From positions 1,178,001-1,242,000 of the forward strand of contig NZ_CP061318.1 in NCBI RefSeq assembly GCF_018688375.1: 64,000 bases of DNA, given 5' to 3'. The stretch is from Polynucleobacter sp. AP-Ainpum-60-G11 (GTDB taxonomy: Bacteria; Pseudomonadota; Gammaproteobacteria; Burkholderiales; Burkholderiaceae). Each line of letters starts with the position of its first letter. Positions within the stretch are counted from its first letter, which is position 1. The translations under genes and the position numbers were made by a program. A model generated the notes under the pieces. That model ran no database searches. It was given only the letters and a program-made list of their open reading frames with translations, and had not been told where the DNA came from. Shown here in pieces: positions 25,522 to 34,144 of the stretch.

Positions 25522-26469
25522 CTAGGCTCCCGGCAAACTCTTGCGAGCGCCGCGACTCGTTCTTGGACTAGATTTAAATCTCAACTCAATGCTTTCAGCT
25601 AGCGCCTGGAATTCCTCAAGATGTGCAGTGGAAGCCCTGGCGACAAGCGCAATCACTCTATTGGGAGTGGGCGGCGCTAATGGTCGAGCAAGCAATGTCG
25701 TTCCATTTAAAAGACCCCCTTTTATCGCCATCTCAGGAAGCAGCGCAATACCCATGCCGGATTCCACCATTTGCAATAGCGTGAGCAAGCTAGTTGCCTC
25801 CATACCGTCAACATTGCGAATATCAGAACGCTTGCAAGCCTGCATGGTGTGGTCTCGAAGGCAGTGCCCCTCTTCAAGTAATAGCAGTCTCTCCGCCATT
25901 TTGGTAGGTAGATGAATTTCCTTGCCTTTTAGTGCAGGATCATTCGCACCAGCAACTAGCCAAAACTCATCAATAAAGAGTTCCTTGACCAATAGACCGC
26001 TTGTGTCATAAGGCAATGCTATCAAAGCAAAATCAAGTTGATGGTCCGCTAAACGTGCCAATAGGTTTGCAGTTAAGTCCTCACGCAAAGCAATTTTGAG
26101 ATCAGGGTAATGCACCCGAATATCCGGCAATACGTTTGGCAATAAGAATGGCGCAATTGTTGGAATCACGCCCAGTCGGACTGTCCCCGCCATTGATTGG
26201 CCAGATGCGCTCGCATACTCCACTAAATCTTGAGAGGAGGCCAAGATGATTTTTGCTCGCTCCAAAATTTCCAGACCAATCGGAGTGATGGCGACATTTT
26301 GTCTATCACGCTCTACCAGGCGAACACCCAAGACATCCTCCAGCTCTTTCAAGCCTGCACTAAGAGTGGATTGACCTACAAAGCAGACTTCAGCGGCCCT
26401 AGTGAAATTCAGCTCTTGAGCAACAGCCGCAAAATAACGAAGCTGACGCAATGAAGGTAGAGCAGCCAT
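25522..26469 (-). CDS. oxyR: LysR-family peroxide sensor OxyR
   Basis: 315 residues. N-terminal winged helix-turn-helix (LRQLRYFAAVAQELNFTRAA, then STLSAGLKELEDVLG). In the effector domain, GHCLRDHTMQAC places Cys203 and Cys212 with exactly the spacing of Cys199/Cys208 in E. coli OxyR, the pair that forms the peroxide-sensing disulfide. So peroxide sensing is strongly supported. It is divergent from the rubredoxin operon, whose genes are plausible targets. The C-terminal tail SRGARKSLPGA is longer and basic. Confidence 0.93.
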   Translation of the reverse strand: MAALPSLRQLRYFAAVAQELNFTRAAEVCFVGQSTLSAGLKELEDVLGVRLVERDRQNVAITPIGLEILERAKIILASSQDLVEYASASGQSMAGTVRLGVIPTIAPFLLPNVLPDIRVHYPDLKIALREDLTANLLARLADHQLDFALIALPYDTSGLLVKELFIDEFWLVAGANDPALKGKEIHLPTKMAERLLLLEEGHCLRDHTMQACKRSDIRNVDGMEATSLLTLLQMVESGMGIALLPEMAIKGGLLNGTTLLARPLAPPTPNRVIALVARASTAHLEEFQALAESIELRFKSSPRTSRGARKSLPGA

Positions 26470-26630
26470 AATTTGGAGATGTCCCTATAATCAATTTATT
26501 AGATAAATAATATCATTCCTATCCACCATATAAATCACTATTTAGCCACTCATTGCAAAACATTCGGCTCTCAGCTATTAACTGCATTTGAATTTAAACT
26601 GCTCATAATCTTTCTCAGCAAGGAACCCAG
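26470..26630. promoter_or_regulatory. divergent promoter region oxyR / rubredoxin
   Basis: 161 bp, AT-rich. It contains a GATA-AATAA-TATC dyad (26502-26514) and further ATAG/CTAT-like quartets, the elements from which OxyR sites are built, but no clean four-quartet site. CATAAT at 26604-26609, 22 bases before the rubredoxin start, is a good -10 without a matching -35, as expected for an activated promoter. Confidence 0.4.
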
Positions 26631-26798
26631 ATGAAAACTTGGCAATGTATTGTGTGTGGATTTAACTATGACGAAGCAAAAGGTTTGCCAGAGGAAGGTA
26701 TTCCGCCTGGCACTGCTTGGGCAGATATTCCTGATGATTGGGAATGCCCGGACTGTGGCGTCGCAAAGTCCGATTTTGAAATGGTGCAAGTTTCTTAA
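26631..26798 (+). CDS. rubredoxin
   Basis: 55 residues from ATG 26631 with AAGGAA upstream. Both iron knuckles are present: CIVCG (Cys6, Cys9) and CPDCG (Cys39, Cys42), with the aromatic core [10 protein letters not shown] and WADIPDDW. Rubredoxin is a one-electron carrier with a single Fe(Cys)4 site. A rubredoxin reductase gene follows 48 bp later, so the pair passes electrons from NAD(P)H, perhaps to an oxygenase or to peroxide/oxygen-reducing enzymes. Confidence 0.95.
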   Translation: MKTWQCIVCGFNYDEAKGLPEEGIPPGTAWADIPDDWECPDCGVAKSDFEMVQVS

Positions 26799-26846
26799 TT
26801 TAAATAAAACGCTATTCAATTAACTGCAGTATTAGGGAGTCCAGCC

Positions 26847-28016
26847 TTGGATCATCAAAAAGATTTATCTCAATCCGGCATTGTCATTATTGGTAGTGGT
26901 TTAGCCGGCTTTACAGTCATTCGCGAACTACGCAAACTGGACAAGACTGCGCCGATCACGCTAGTGACTCGCGAACCAGGCTACTTTTACTCAAAACCAA
27001 TGCTCTCTACTGCGCTAGCTAGCAACAAGTCTGCGGAGCAATTGGTTTCTACCGATGCTACAGGTATGGCTACTCAGCTAGAGGTGACGATTTTGGGAGA
27101 AGCCGACGTATCAGCTATTGATACCGCCTCTCAGACCATTGAGACCTCTAAAGGAAAAATCTCCTATGGCAAGCTAGTGCTTGGCTTGGGCGCAGATCAA
27201 ATCCGCTTACCGCTACAGGGTAATGCTGCCAAGGAAGTAATCACCGTAAATGACCTTGAGGAGTATGCCAAATTTCGTAAAGCGATTGAAGGCAAGAAAC
27301 GCGTTGCCATACTAGGGGCCGGTCTGATTGGTTGTGAGTTTGCAAACGACTTGGTATTGGGATCTTACGAGGTAGACGTGATTGATTTGGCTCCACAAGC
27401 TTTAGGCCGCTTACTTCCTAATGAAGCAGCGCAAGCACTACAAGCCAAGTTAAGTGAAGCTGGTGTTCGCTGGCACTTTGGCACTACAGTGCAATCGATT
27501 GATCGCAATGGTGATTGCCTCACAATTACGCTCGCCAATGGTTCAACTATTACTAGCGATGTATTTCTATCGGCAGTAGGACTCAAACCTCGCATTGATT
27601 TAGCTCACGCCGCCGGTATTGCAACGGGCAATGGAATTACGGTTAACCGCCAGCTGGCGACTAGCGCTAAAAATGTTTTTGCTATCGGTGACTGCGCTGA
27701 AGTGGAGGGTCTAGTACTGCCGTACGTTATGCCAATCATGCAAGCGGCACGCGCTTTAGCACCAAACCTACTTGGACAAGAAGCCACCCTCACCTATCCT
27801 GCAATGCCGGTGATGGTCAAGACCCCCGCACTACCGACCATTGTTTCACCACCAGCCAAAGATGCAGTTGGCACTTGGAAAATTCTCCCCGTCGAAGGTG
27901 GGCTTGAGGCCCGCTTTGAATCTGGTGATGGTCAGTTGCTTGGCTTTGCTTTGCTAGGAACGGCAACAGCACAACGTGGCGCCCTCACAAAAGAGCTGCC
28001 GCCAATACTGCAATAG
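26847..28016 (+). CDS. rubredoxin-NAD(+) reductase (FAD)
   Basis: 389 residues from a TTG start at 26847; AGGGAG lies 7 bases upstream and no ATG fits the frame start. FAD motif IVIIGSGLAGFTVIRELRK (residues 12-30), NAD motif VAILGAGLIGCEFA near residue 152, and NVFAIGDCAEV near residue 275. The enzyme transfers electrons from NADH to rubredoxin, encoded immediately upstream. A terminator follows 52 bp after the stop. Confidence 0.92.
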   Translation: MDHQKDLSQSGIVIIGSGLAGFTVIRELRKLDKTAPITLVTREPGYFYSKPMLSTALASNKSAEQLVSTDATGMATQLEVTILGEADVSAIDTASQTIETSKGKISYGKLVLGLGADQIRLPLQGNAAKEVITVNDLEEYAKFRKAIEGKKRVAILGAGLIGCEFANDLVLGSYEVDVIDLAPQALGRLLPNEAAQALQAKLSEAGVRWHFGTTVQSIDRNGDCLTITLANGSTITSDVFLSAVGLKPRIDLAHAAGIATGNGITVNRQLATSAKNVFAIGDCAEVEGLVLPYVMPIMQAARALAPNLLGQEATLTYPAMPVMVKTPALPTIVSPPAKDAVGTWKILPVEGGLEARFESGDGQLLGFALLGTATAQRGALTKELPPILQ

Positions 28017-28066
28017 GAGAGACTCTAGGTAGGCCACCCCAATGATCTAGGGGATTTTTGGAATAA

Positions 28067-28096
28067 GAAAAGGCCCGCATCTGCGGGCCTTTTTCA
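28067..28096 (+). terminator. rho-independent terminator
   Basis: AGGCCCGCA/TGCGGGCCT stem with a two-base centre, A-run before and TTTTT after. Almost the same stem as at 1520-1540. It can serve both convergent genes. Confidence 0.9.
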
Positions 28097-28114
28097 TGAT
28101 CTACTGCGGTCTGT

Positions 28115-28708
28115 TTATGAAACGATTACAAACCAGGTTGTGTTGTGTGACTGAGCAACCATCAAAAATAACATTGGTACAGAAAGCATAGTGTTAAAGC
28201 GTGAGGTCAACATTGCAATGCGTGCAGACTTTGCTTTTACATCTGGCTCAACTGCAACGATACCTAAGGCACGTTTCTGGTTTGGCCAAATAATGAACCA
28301 AACGTTGAAAGCCATTACCAAAGCAATCCACATACCTAAACCGATCGCACGGAACGGAGCTTGTAAAGTAAATGCTTGATGAGCGTAACCATTCAATACG
28401 GCCAAGATTAAGCCACTTACAACGGTAAATAAGGCTGCCCAACGGAACCAAAATAATGCTGTCGGAGCAATCACTTTTCCAATCGCAGGTTTTTGCTCAT
28501 CTGGAATTTTTGGCATGGAAGGAATCTGCACAAAATTGAAGTACCAAAGCAAACCAATCCACATCACACCAACCATCACGTGAATCCAGCGGAATAAAAA
28601 TGGCAATTCAATTGAGCTGAGGTTTGCACCTAAAGCCAAAACAATTAAAACGAGAAGCACAAAGCCAGCTAAAACTGTGCGTCCCAATGAGGTCAAAATG
28701 GATGACAT
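28115..28708 (-). CDS. PuuD-like multi-helix membrane protein
   Basis: 197 residues, five or more hydrophobic helices with conserved aromatic and His positions: FRWIHVMVGVMWIGLLWYFNF near residue 39 and FWFRWAALFTVVSG near residue 85, plus MWIALVMAFNVWFIIWPNQKR near residue 126. This matches the membrane domain of urate hydroxylase PuuD-type proteins but without the C-terminal cytochrome c domain. A urate role is not supported by neighbours; a membrane haem protein is plausible. Confidence 0.7.
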   Translation of the reverse strand: MSSILTSLGRTVLAGFVLLVLIVLALGANLSSIELPFLFRWIHVMVGVMWIGLLWYFNFVQIPSMPKIPDEQKPAIGKVIAPTALFWFRWAALFTVVSGLILAVLNGYAHQAFTLQAPFRAIGLGMWIALVMAFNVWFIIWPNQKRALGIVAVEPDVKAKSARIAMLTSRFNTMLSVPMLFLMVAQSHNTTWFVIVS

Positions 28709-28789
28709 AAAGGTATCTCCTATGTATAAGAATTCGGTGTAACTATAAACGATTATGGTGTTTTTGTTTGAAGCTCCAATATGACTGTT

Positions 28790-29566
28790 TTACTGGGCTG
28801 TCCAGCCGCCATCCATATTCCAGGCCACTCCGCGTACTTCAGAGGCGTCAGGACCACAGAGGAACACAGCTAGTGCCGCCAATTGCTCTGGAGCCACAAA
28901 TTCGCCTGAAGGCTGCTTCTCAGAAACCAGCGCTTTCTTGGCCTCCTCATTAGAAATCCCATCCCGCTCTGCGCGCGCATCTACCTGCTTTTGAACTAGA
29001 GGCGTCAAGACCCATCCAGGGCAAATTGCGTTACAAGTAATTCCGGTTTTTGCGTTCTCTAGTGCGGTCACCTTGGTTAAACCAACGATGCCATGCTTAG
29101 CTGCTACGTAGGCAGATTTTTGAATGGAGCCAACCAAGCCATGTACAGAGGCGATATTAATAATGCGACCCCAATTACGCTTTTTCATTCCTGGCAGAGC
29201 ATGGTGAGAGGTATAAAAAGCTGAACTTAAGTTAATCGCAATGATGGACTCCCATTTGTCTGCTGGAAAGTCTTCAACATTAGCGGTGTACTGAATGCCT
29301 GCATTGTTCACCAAGATATCAAGTGATCCAAAACGTTTCTCAGTTTGAGCAATGAGATCTTCAATCTCGGCAGGCTTACTCATATCGGCACCGTGATAGT
29401 CGACTTCAACACCACAAGCTTTGATGGCAGCAATAGCAGCATCTTTCTCACCAAAGCCATTCACCATAATGTTGACGCCTTGTTTCGCCAATCCAATAGC
29501 CATTGCTAAACCAATGCCACTGGTTGAGCCGGTGACGAGAGCTGTTTTACCTTTTAAATGAGACAT
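28790..29566 (-). CDS. bdhA: 3-hydroxybutyrate dehydrogenase (SDR)
   Basis: 258 residues. SDR motifs: TGSTSGIG (residues 12-19), NNAG near residue 88, catalytic Ser in ASVHG and YVAAK near residue 154. The pattern HGLVGSIQKSAYVAAKHG and the C-terminal QPSGEFVAPEQLAALAVFL are typical of D-3-hydroxybutyrate dehydrogenase, which converts D-3-hydroxybutyrate to acetoacetate with NAD+. The phasin-like gene at 10353 hints at polyhydroxybutyrate use. It lies 127 bp downstream of the molybdenum hydroxylase operon on the same strand. Confidence 0.88.
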   Translation of the reverse strand: MSHLKGKTALVTGSTSGIGLAMAIGLAKQGVNIMVNGFGEKDAAIAAIKACGVEVDYHGADMSKPAEIEDLIAQTEKRFGSLDILVNNAGIQYTANVEDFPADKWESIIAINLSSAFYTSHHALPGMKKRNWGRIINIASVHGLVGSIQKSAYVAAKHGIVGLTKVTALENAKTGITCNAICPGWVLTPLVQKQVDARAERDGISNEEAKKALVSEKQPSGEFVAPEQLAALAVFLCGPDASEVRGVAWNMDGGWTAQ

Positions 29567-29592
29567 GTTCTTTTCGCTATATCAAGTTAATC

Positions 29593-29615
29593 ATCAACCC
29601 CCAGTGGGGATTGAT
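29593..29615. repeat. hairpin between hydroxylase operon and bdhA
   Basis: ATCAACCCCC-AGT-GGGGATTGAT, a long inverted repeat with one bulged A. No T-run, so not a canonical terminator; may separate or modulate the two transcripts. Confidence 0.4.
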
Positions 29616-29693
29616 GTATGGTCAAAACTCGATGTTACAGGATGCGATACGCCCTTCGATACGGGGAATGCACTAATGAAGGCGAACTCTTCT

Positions 29694-32090
29694 TTACACC
29701 TTGCCAAGGGCCTTCAGAATCTTTTCACAGGTAATTGGCTGATCAAATACAGCGACATTAAAGGGCGCCAAAGCATCATTGATGGCATTCTGGACCGCTC
29801 CAGGAGCCCCAGCAGTACCAGCCTCACCAGCCCCTTTTGCCCCTAACTTGGATGACTGGGTTGGTGTCTCCACGTGAGCCACTTCAATATCAGGCATTTC
29901 ATTTGCCATCGGCACCAAATAGTCCGCCATACTTCCATTGCGTAACAAACCGCTATCGTCATAGAGGCACTCTTCGAAAAGCACGCCTCCGATACCTTGA
30001 ACGATTGCTCCACGTACCTGCTCATCAACCAACATCGGATTTAATACGCGACCGCAATCTTCAACTGCCCAATGCTTTAGCAGCTTCACAAATCCAGTAT
30101 CAGGATCAACCTCAACGTAAGACGCCTGAACACCATTGGTAAAGATGAATGGATATTCTTTCTGGGTGTAATGACGTGTAACCATTAAGTCAGCAGAGAA
30201 ACCCACCGGCAAGGTATCAGTACGGAAATAGCCAATCCGTCCGATCTCGCTAAACGGCAACAATTGCTCTCCACTAGACTTATCCAATACATGGCCGCGA
30301 CGAACTGATAGCTCCTCAGGAGATCTATTCAAAATAGCGCCAGCTAGCTTCAGGATATTTTCTTGAAGCGCCTGGCAAGCGAGCAATACAGCCTCACCAC
30401 CAACTCCAGCACCGCGAGAAGCCCAGGTGCCACCACCGTATGGAGTGACATCGGTATCGCCAGTAATGATGCGGACGTCTTTAATTGAGAGTCCCACGGC
30501 ATCGGCAGCAATTTGCGCATAGATGCCTTCGGTACCCTGACCCTGCTCACCAACGCCGATCAAAATGGAAACCACTCCACTAGGATCTAAACGAGCGGAA
30601 GCCCCATCCTGAGAGGCAATGCGAGCACCACCCACGCCATAGAAGGCCGGACTTGGATTGGTTAACTCAATTAATGTAGCAAAGCCTATGCCGCGATAGA
30701 TGCCTTTTTTGCGCAACTCAGCCTGCTCCTGACGCAATGCAGAATAGTCCATCATCTTTTCAATCGTGCGCAAACATTGCTCGTGGGATAGGACCTCTAA
30801 CTTGATTCCAGAAATTCCAGAGCATGGATATGCGTCATCAGGAATTACATTGCGCTTACGAAACTCCAAGGGATCCATCTTTAACTTTTGCGCCGCCAAA
30901 TCTACCAAGCCCTCAGTTACAGCGCAAGCAATTGGATGCCCCACTCCGCGGTATTGACATGTAGGCGTTTTATTCTGAAACACCACATTCAGCTTAGCTC
31001 TGTAATTTTGATGCTTATAGGGCCCGCCAACTAAGTTGACAACTTGATTGCCCTCAATCGCACTCGTTCTGGGGAACATAGAATATGGACCAATAGCAGT
31101 GAGATCGTCGATCTCAAACGCCAAAATATCACCCTCTTTATTTGCCGCAATGCGTCCTTTAATTCGATGCTCACGTGCGTGAATATCACTTGTAAATGAT
31201 TCGAGGCGATCAGCTACAAATTTGACCGGGCGCTCCAACATCATCGCCAAGCCTACCGTTGCAAAGTCATCAGGATACGCGTGCACTTTAATGCCGAAGG
31301 ACCCTCCCACGTCTTTACAAATAACATGGACATCAGACTCAGACAAGCCAAACTGACGGCAATATAAATCCTGCATCATATGTGGTGCTTGCTGCGAGTG
31401 ATACACCGTCAAACGACGATCACCAGGGTTGTAGTCAGCAATTTGACAGCGAGGCTCTAAGGTCACACCAGTATGACGACCAAACCCAAAGGTAGCTTCT
31501 GCAACGACATCTGCCGTTGCAAACACCTCGTCAACCTGACCAACATCCAAGCTACGCGTAAAACACAGGTTGTCACCTAATTCAGGATGAATGACTGGCG
31601 TCTGGGGATCCAATGCGGTTTCCATAGAAACTACTGCGGGTAACTCTTCCCATTCCACATCAACTAATTGCAATGCGTCTTCTGCCTGTGCACGCGTCTC
31701 AGCAACAACGGCAACTACAGGCTCACCCTGCCAGCAAGCCCTATCAATTGCCAAAGCATATTGAGGGGCAGACTTCATGCCAGCGAGATGACCCAAGGTG
31801 GCAACCCATGGCTTGCAAAGCTCCGCCATCTTGACGCCGTCCACTATTGCTAGAACACCCGGCATTTTGCTTGCCTGTTCTGTATGAATTTTTCCAATTT
31901 TCATATGCGCTACTGGCGAACGCCAATAGACCACATGTCCCATTCTGGGTAATTGAATATCATCCACATAAGTACCCTGACCCTCGATGAGTCGACGCGC
32001 CTTATGTCTAGGTTCGCTATTACCAATGTAGCGTTGATCATTGGTAACTGGATCAAGCACTAATCCTTTGAGATCTGCTGGCTTATTCAT
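29694..32090 (-). CDS. molybdenum hydroxylase large subunit (CoxL/XdhA type, non-CO)
   Basis: 798 residues of the xanthine oxidase/CO dehydrogenase large-subunit family. Near the N-terminus is the GKARRLIEGQGTYVDD type lead-in; moco contacts include GGSFGIK near residue 272, GQGTEGIYAQIAAD near residue 525 and GAKGAGEAGTAGAPGAVQNA near residue 753 with the catalytic Glu. The active-site loop reads CQYRGVG where true CO dehydrogenase has AYxCSFR, so it does not oxidise CO; it hydroxylates an organic (often N-heteroaromatic) substrate. Last gene of the G-M-S-L operon. Confidence 0.9.
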   Translation of the reverse strand: MNKPADLKGLVLDPVTNDQRYIGNSEPRHKARRLIEGQGTYVDDIQLPRMGHVVYWRSPVAHMKIGKIHTEQASKMPGVLAIVDGVKMAELCKPWVATLGHLAGMKSAPQYALAIDRACWQGEPVVAVVAETRAQAEDALQLVDVEWEELPAVVSMETALDPQTPVIHPELGDNLCFTRSLDVGQVDEVFATADVVAEATFGFGRHTGVTLEPRCQIADYNPGDRRLTVYHSQQAPHMMQDLYCRQFGLSESDVHVICKDVGGSFGIKVHAYPDDFATVGLAMMLERPVKFVADRLESFTSDIHAREHRIKGRIAANKEGDILAFEIDDLTAIGPYSMFPRTSAIEGNQVVNLVGGPYKHQNYRAKLNVVFQNKTPTCQYRGVGHPIACAVTEGLVDLAAQKLKMDPLEFRKRNVIPDDAYPCSGISGIKLEVLSHEQCLRTIEKMMDYSALRQEQAELRKKGIYRGIGFATLIELTNPSPAFYGVGGARIASQDGASARLDPSGVVSILIGVGEQGQGTEGIYAQIAADAVGLSIKDVRIITGDTDVTPYGGGTWASRGAGVGGEAVLLACQALQENILKLAGAILNRSPEELSVRRGHVLDKSSGEQLLPFSEIGRIGYFRTDTLPVGFSADLMVTRHYTQKEYPFIFTNGVQASYVEVDPDTGFVKLLKHWAVEDCGRVLNPMLVDEQVRGAIVQGIGGVLFEECLYDDSGLLRNGSMADYLVPMANEMPDIEVAHVETPTQSSKLGAKGAGEAGTAGAPGAVQNAINDALAPFNVAVFDQPITCEKILKALGKV

Positions 32091-32108
32091 AATGTTTTCC
32101 CAGTCTTC

Positions 32109-32618
32109 TTAAGCGAGGGCAACAACAGGTTTAATTTTTTCACCTTTGGCACGAGCTTCAAGCACGGCCATGATGGCATCTACTATGGAGTGGTAGCCAG
32201 TGCAACGGCAGTAATTGCCAGAGATCCATTCACGCACTTCTTCGCGCGTGGCTTTTGGTTGCTTTTCAACCAACTCTGCAGCTGCAAGCAGCATGCCTGA
32301 GGAGCAAAATCCACATTGCATTGCGTTATGACGCATAAAAGCTTCTTGAAGATCTGCCAATGCACCACTTTTAGTCAAGCCCTCAATCGTTTCCACTACA
32401 CAGCCATCAGCTTGAACAGCCAGATATAAGCAGCCACGAATGATTTGACCATCCACCTTAACAGTGCAGGCACCACAAGCACCCTGCTCACACCCGAGGT
32501 GAGGCCCCTTTAAATGCAAATCTTCACGCAGAAAATCTACCAAATGGCGGCGCGGCTCAATTTCAGCATTGACTACCGAACCATTGACGGTCATCGTAAT
32601 TTTTTTCTTTAAGCTCAT
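32109..32618 (-). CDS. molybdenum hydroxylase small subunit, two [2Fe-2S] (CoxS type)
   Basis: 169 residues. Plant-type ferredoxin cluster Cys in CEQGACGACTV near residue 44 and the later C-x22 position, then the alpha-helical domain with MQCGFCSSGM near residue 98 and CRCTGYHSI near residue 136. It passes electrons from moco to the FAD subunit. Spaced 18 bp before the large subunit and 43 bp after the FAD subunit. Confidence 0.93.
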   Translation of the reverse strand: MSLKKKITMTVNGSVVNAEIEPRRHLVDFLREDLHLKGPHLGCEQGACGACTVKVDGQIIRGCLYLAVQADGCVVETIEGLTKSGALADLQEAFMRHNAMQCGFCSSGMLLAAAELVEKQPKATREEVREWISGNYCRCTGYHSIVDAIMAVLEARAKGEKIKPVVALA

Positions 32619-32661
32619 CTCAATCTCCGAACTCGATTTATCTTGTATTAATTTTTATTAA

Positions 32662-33516
32662 TTAAGCAATCAAATGCTTTAAGCCACGCTCTAACAAAAC
32701 ACCAATCAAATGCCGCTTTGTTTCTGCACTATTGGTGATATCTGCAATTGCATCAATTTCTGCTCTTGCAGCAGCAACTGCACTAGCAATCAGATCTTCA
32801 TTCAGAGGCTTACCATCAATTAATGCTTGAGCCCTAGTTGCCATAACGGGTGTTGCACCAACTGAAAAGAAAGTGAAAGTGCAATCGCTCAGAACATTAC
32901 CGACTTTATTGGCAACCAAGGCAAGTCCTGCAACCGCATAGTCCCCATGGCGACGAGCCAGCTCATGAAAATAAAAAACTTGATTGCTGCTTGCCACTGG
33001 AAATTCAGTTGCCACTAGAATTTCATCAGGCTCTAAGGAGGTGGTGTACAGATCAATAAAAAAGTCTTGAGCCGAAATACGACGTTCGCCAGCAGGGCCT
33101 GCAATCAACATCGTTGCATTGAGCGCCAAACTACAGGCGGGCCATTCAGCTGCAGGATCTCCGTAAGCCAGGGATCCGCCCCAAGTCCCTAAGTTACGGA
33201 TCGCTCTGTGCGCAATGTGCGGTACGGCAGCCTTGAGGAGCGGAGCATGTTGTGCAATTAACTTCGAATCCTCAATCTCAGTATGGGTGACTAAAGCGCC
33301 AATGCGCAATTGCTCACCGATTACAGAAATTCCCTTGAGTTCATCTAGATGGGTAATGTCAATCAGAACACTGGGCTCAGAAAGACGCAGGTTGAGCGTA
33401 GCCAAAAGCGTCTGGCCACCGGCAATCAAACGGGCATCTTCACCCGCCTCAGCCAGTAAAGCTAAGGCTTCGCTCAGGGCCTTTGGTTTTGCATAATCAA
33501 ATGCGGCTGATTTCAT
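32662..33516 (-). CDS. molybdenum hydroxylase FAD subunit (CoxM type)
   Basis: 284 residues. The FAD-binding loop AGGQTLLATLNLRL near residue 31 and the second flavin motif NLGTWGGSLAYGDPAAEWP near residue 109 are both present, with CO-dehydrogenase FAD C-terminal domain after residue 175. GGAGGAG precedes the ATG. It accepts electrons from the small subunit and passes them to a quinone or other acceptor. The third member of the minus-strand operon. Confidence 0.92.
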   Translation of the reverse strand: MKSAAFDYAKPKALSEALALLAEAGEDARLIAGGQTLLATLNLRLSEPSVLIDITHLDELKGISVIGEQLRIGALVTHTEIEDSKLIAQHAPLLKAAVPHIAHRAIRNLGTWGGSLAYGDPAAEWPACSLALNATMLIAGPAGERRISAQDFFIDLYTTSLEPDEILVATEFPVASSNQVFYFHELARRHGDYAVAGLALVANKVGNVLSDCTFTFFSVGATPVMATRAQALIDGKPLNEDLIASAVAAARAEIDAIADITNSAETKRHLIGVLLERGLKHLIA

Positions 33517-33556
33517 TACGTCTCCTCCACTACTTTTATATTTATATCGCCAAGCT

Positions 33557-34033
33557 TTATTCAGCCTGTGCGTCCGACTCTAGAGGCAGCACTTCGCCAC
33601 CCAATTCTTTTGCAAAGCGCTGAAAAAAATCGTCCGCAATCTTTTTGGCTGAAGCACTAATAAGGCGCCCGCCAATTTGTCCCAGCTTGCCTCCAATAGA
33701 GGCCTCCGTTGTGTAGGAGATTAAGGTGCCACCATCAACGAGCTTTAATTCCACCCGTGAGCGCCCTTTTGCAAATCCTGCGGCACCACCAGACCCCTCA
33801 AATGCCATTGAACAGGATTGATCAGGAATAACGTCACTCAATAAGAGCTTCCCAGCAAATCTGGCTCTTACAGGCCCAATCTTGAACATCACCTTCGCAT
33901 GGATCTCTTCAGGGGAAATGCGGCTAATCTCTTCACAACCAGGAATCGACTTGGCGAGAACATCGATATCGTTCAACCCTTTCCATACATCAGGGATTGG
34001 AGCCGCAATGAGTTGCTCGCCGTTTAATTCCAT
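33557..34033 (-). CDS. CoxG-like SRPBCC protein
   Basis: 158 residues. Starts MELNGEQLIAAPIPDVWKGL, then PGCEEIS, the GKLLLSDV strand and SYTTEASIGGKLGQIG of the CoxG family. CoxG proteins of molybdenum-hydroxylase loci help membrane attachment or delivery of the enzyme; a related role is inferred. AAGGAG precedes the ATG. First gene of the operon, divergent from the TetR gene across 111 bp. Confidence 0.88.
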   Translation of the reverse strand: MELNGEQLIAAPIPDVWKGLNDIDVLAKSIPGCEEISRISPEEIHAKVMFKIGPVRARFAGKLLLSDVIPDQSCSMAFEGSGGAAGFAKGRSRVELKLVDGGTLISYTTEASIGGKLGQIGGRLISASAKKIADDFFQRFAKELGGEVLPLESDAQAE

Positions 34034-34144
34034 TACTTCTCCTTGGGGTTTGTACGAATAGAGTCTTATCTACCAATTGTTCAACAATGTACCATTATTT
34101 AACTTTTGGTCAATAAGGCCAAATTCGGATAAACCCTGACAACA
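34034..34144. promoter_or_regulatory. divergent control region coxG / tetR
   Basis: Contains a perfect palindrome ATTGTT-C-AACAAT (34076-34088) and a looser TTGG...CCAA repeat near 34105-34122. A TetR-type repressor encoded beside it would be expected to bind a site like the first, which would control both transcripts at once. Binding is inference. Confidence 0.5.

Noticed and set aside
28768-28953. Short plus-strand frame at the 3' end of bdhA
   Set aside because: Mostly opposite conserved SDR sequence, without start signal.
29694-32090. True aerobic CO dehydrogenase
   Set aside because: The active-site loop is CQYRGVG, not the AYxCSFR of CO-oxidising CoxL.
31668-32368. Short frames inside the molybdenum hydroxylase genes
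   Set aside because: Out of frame with well-supported CoxL and CoxS coding sequence; no ribosome sites.
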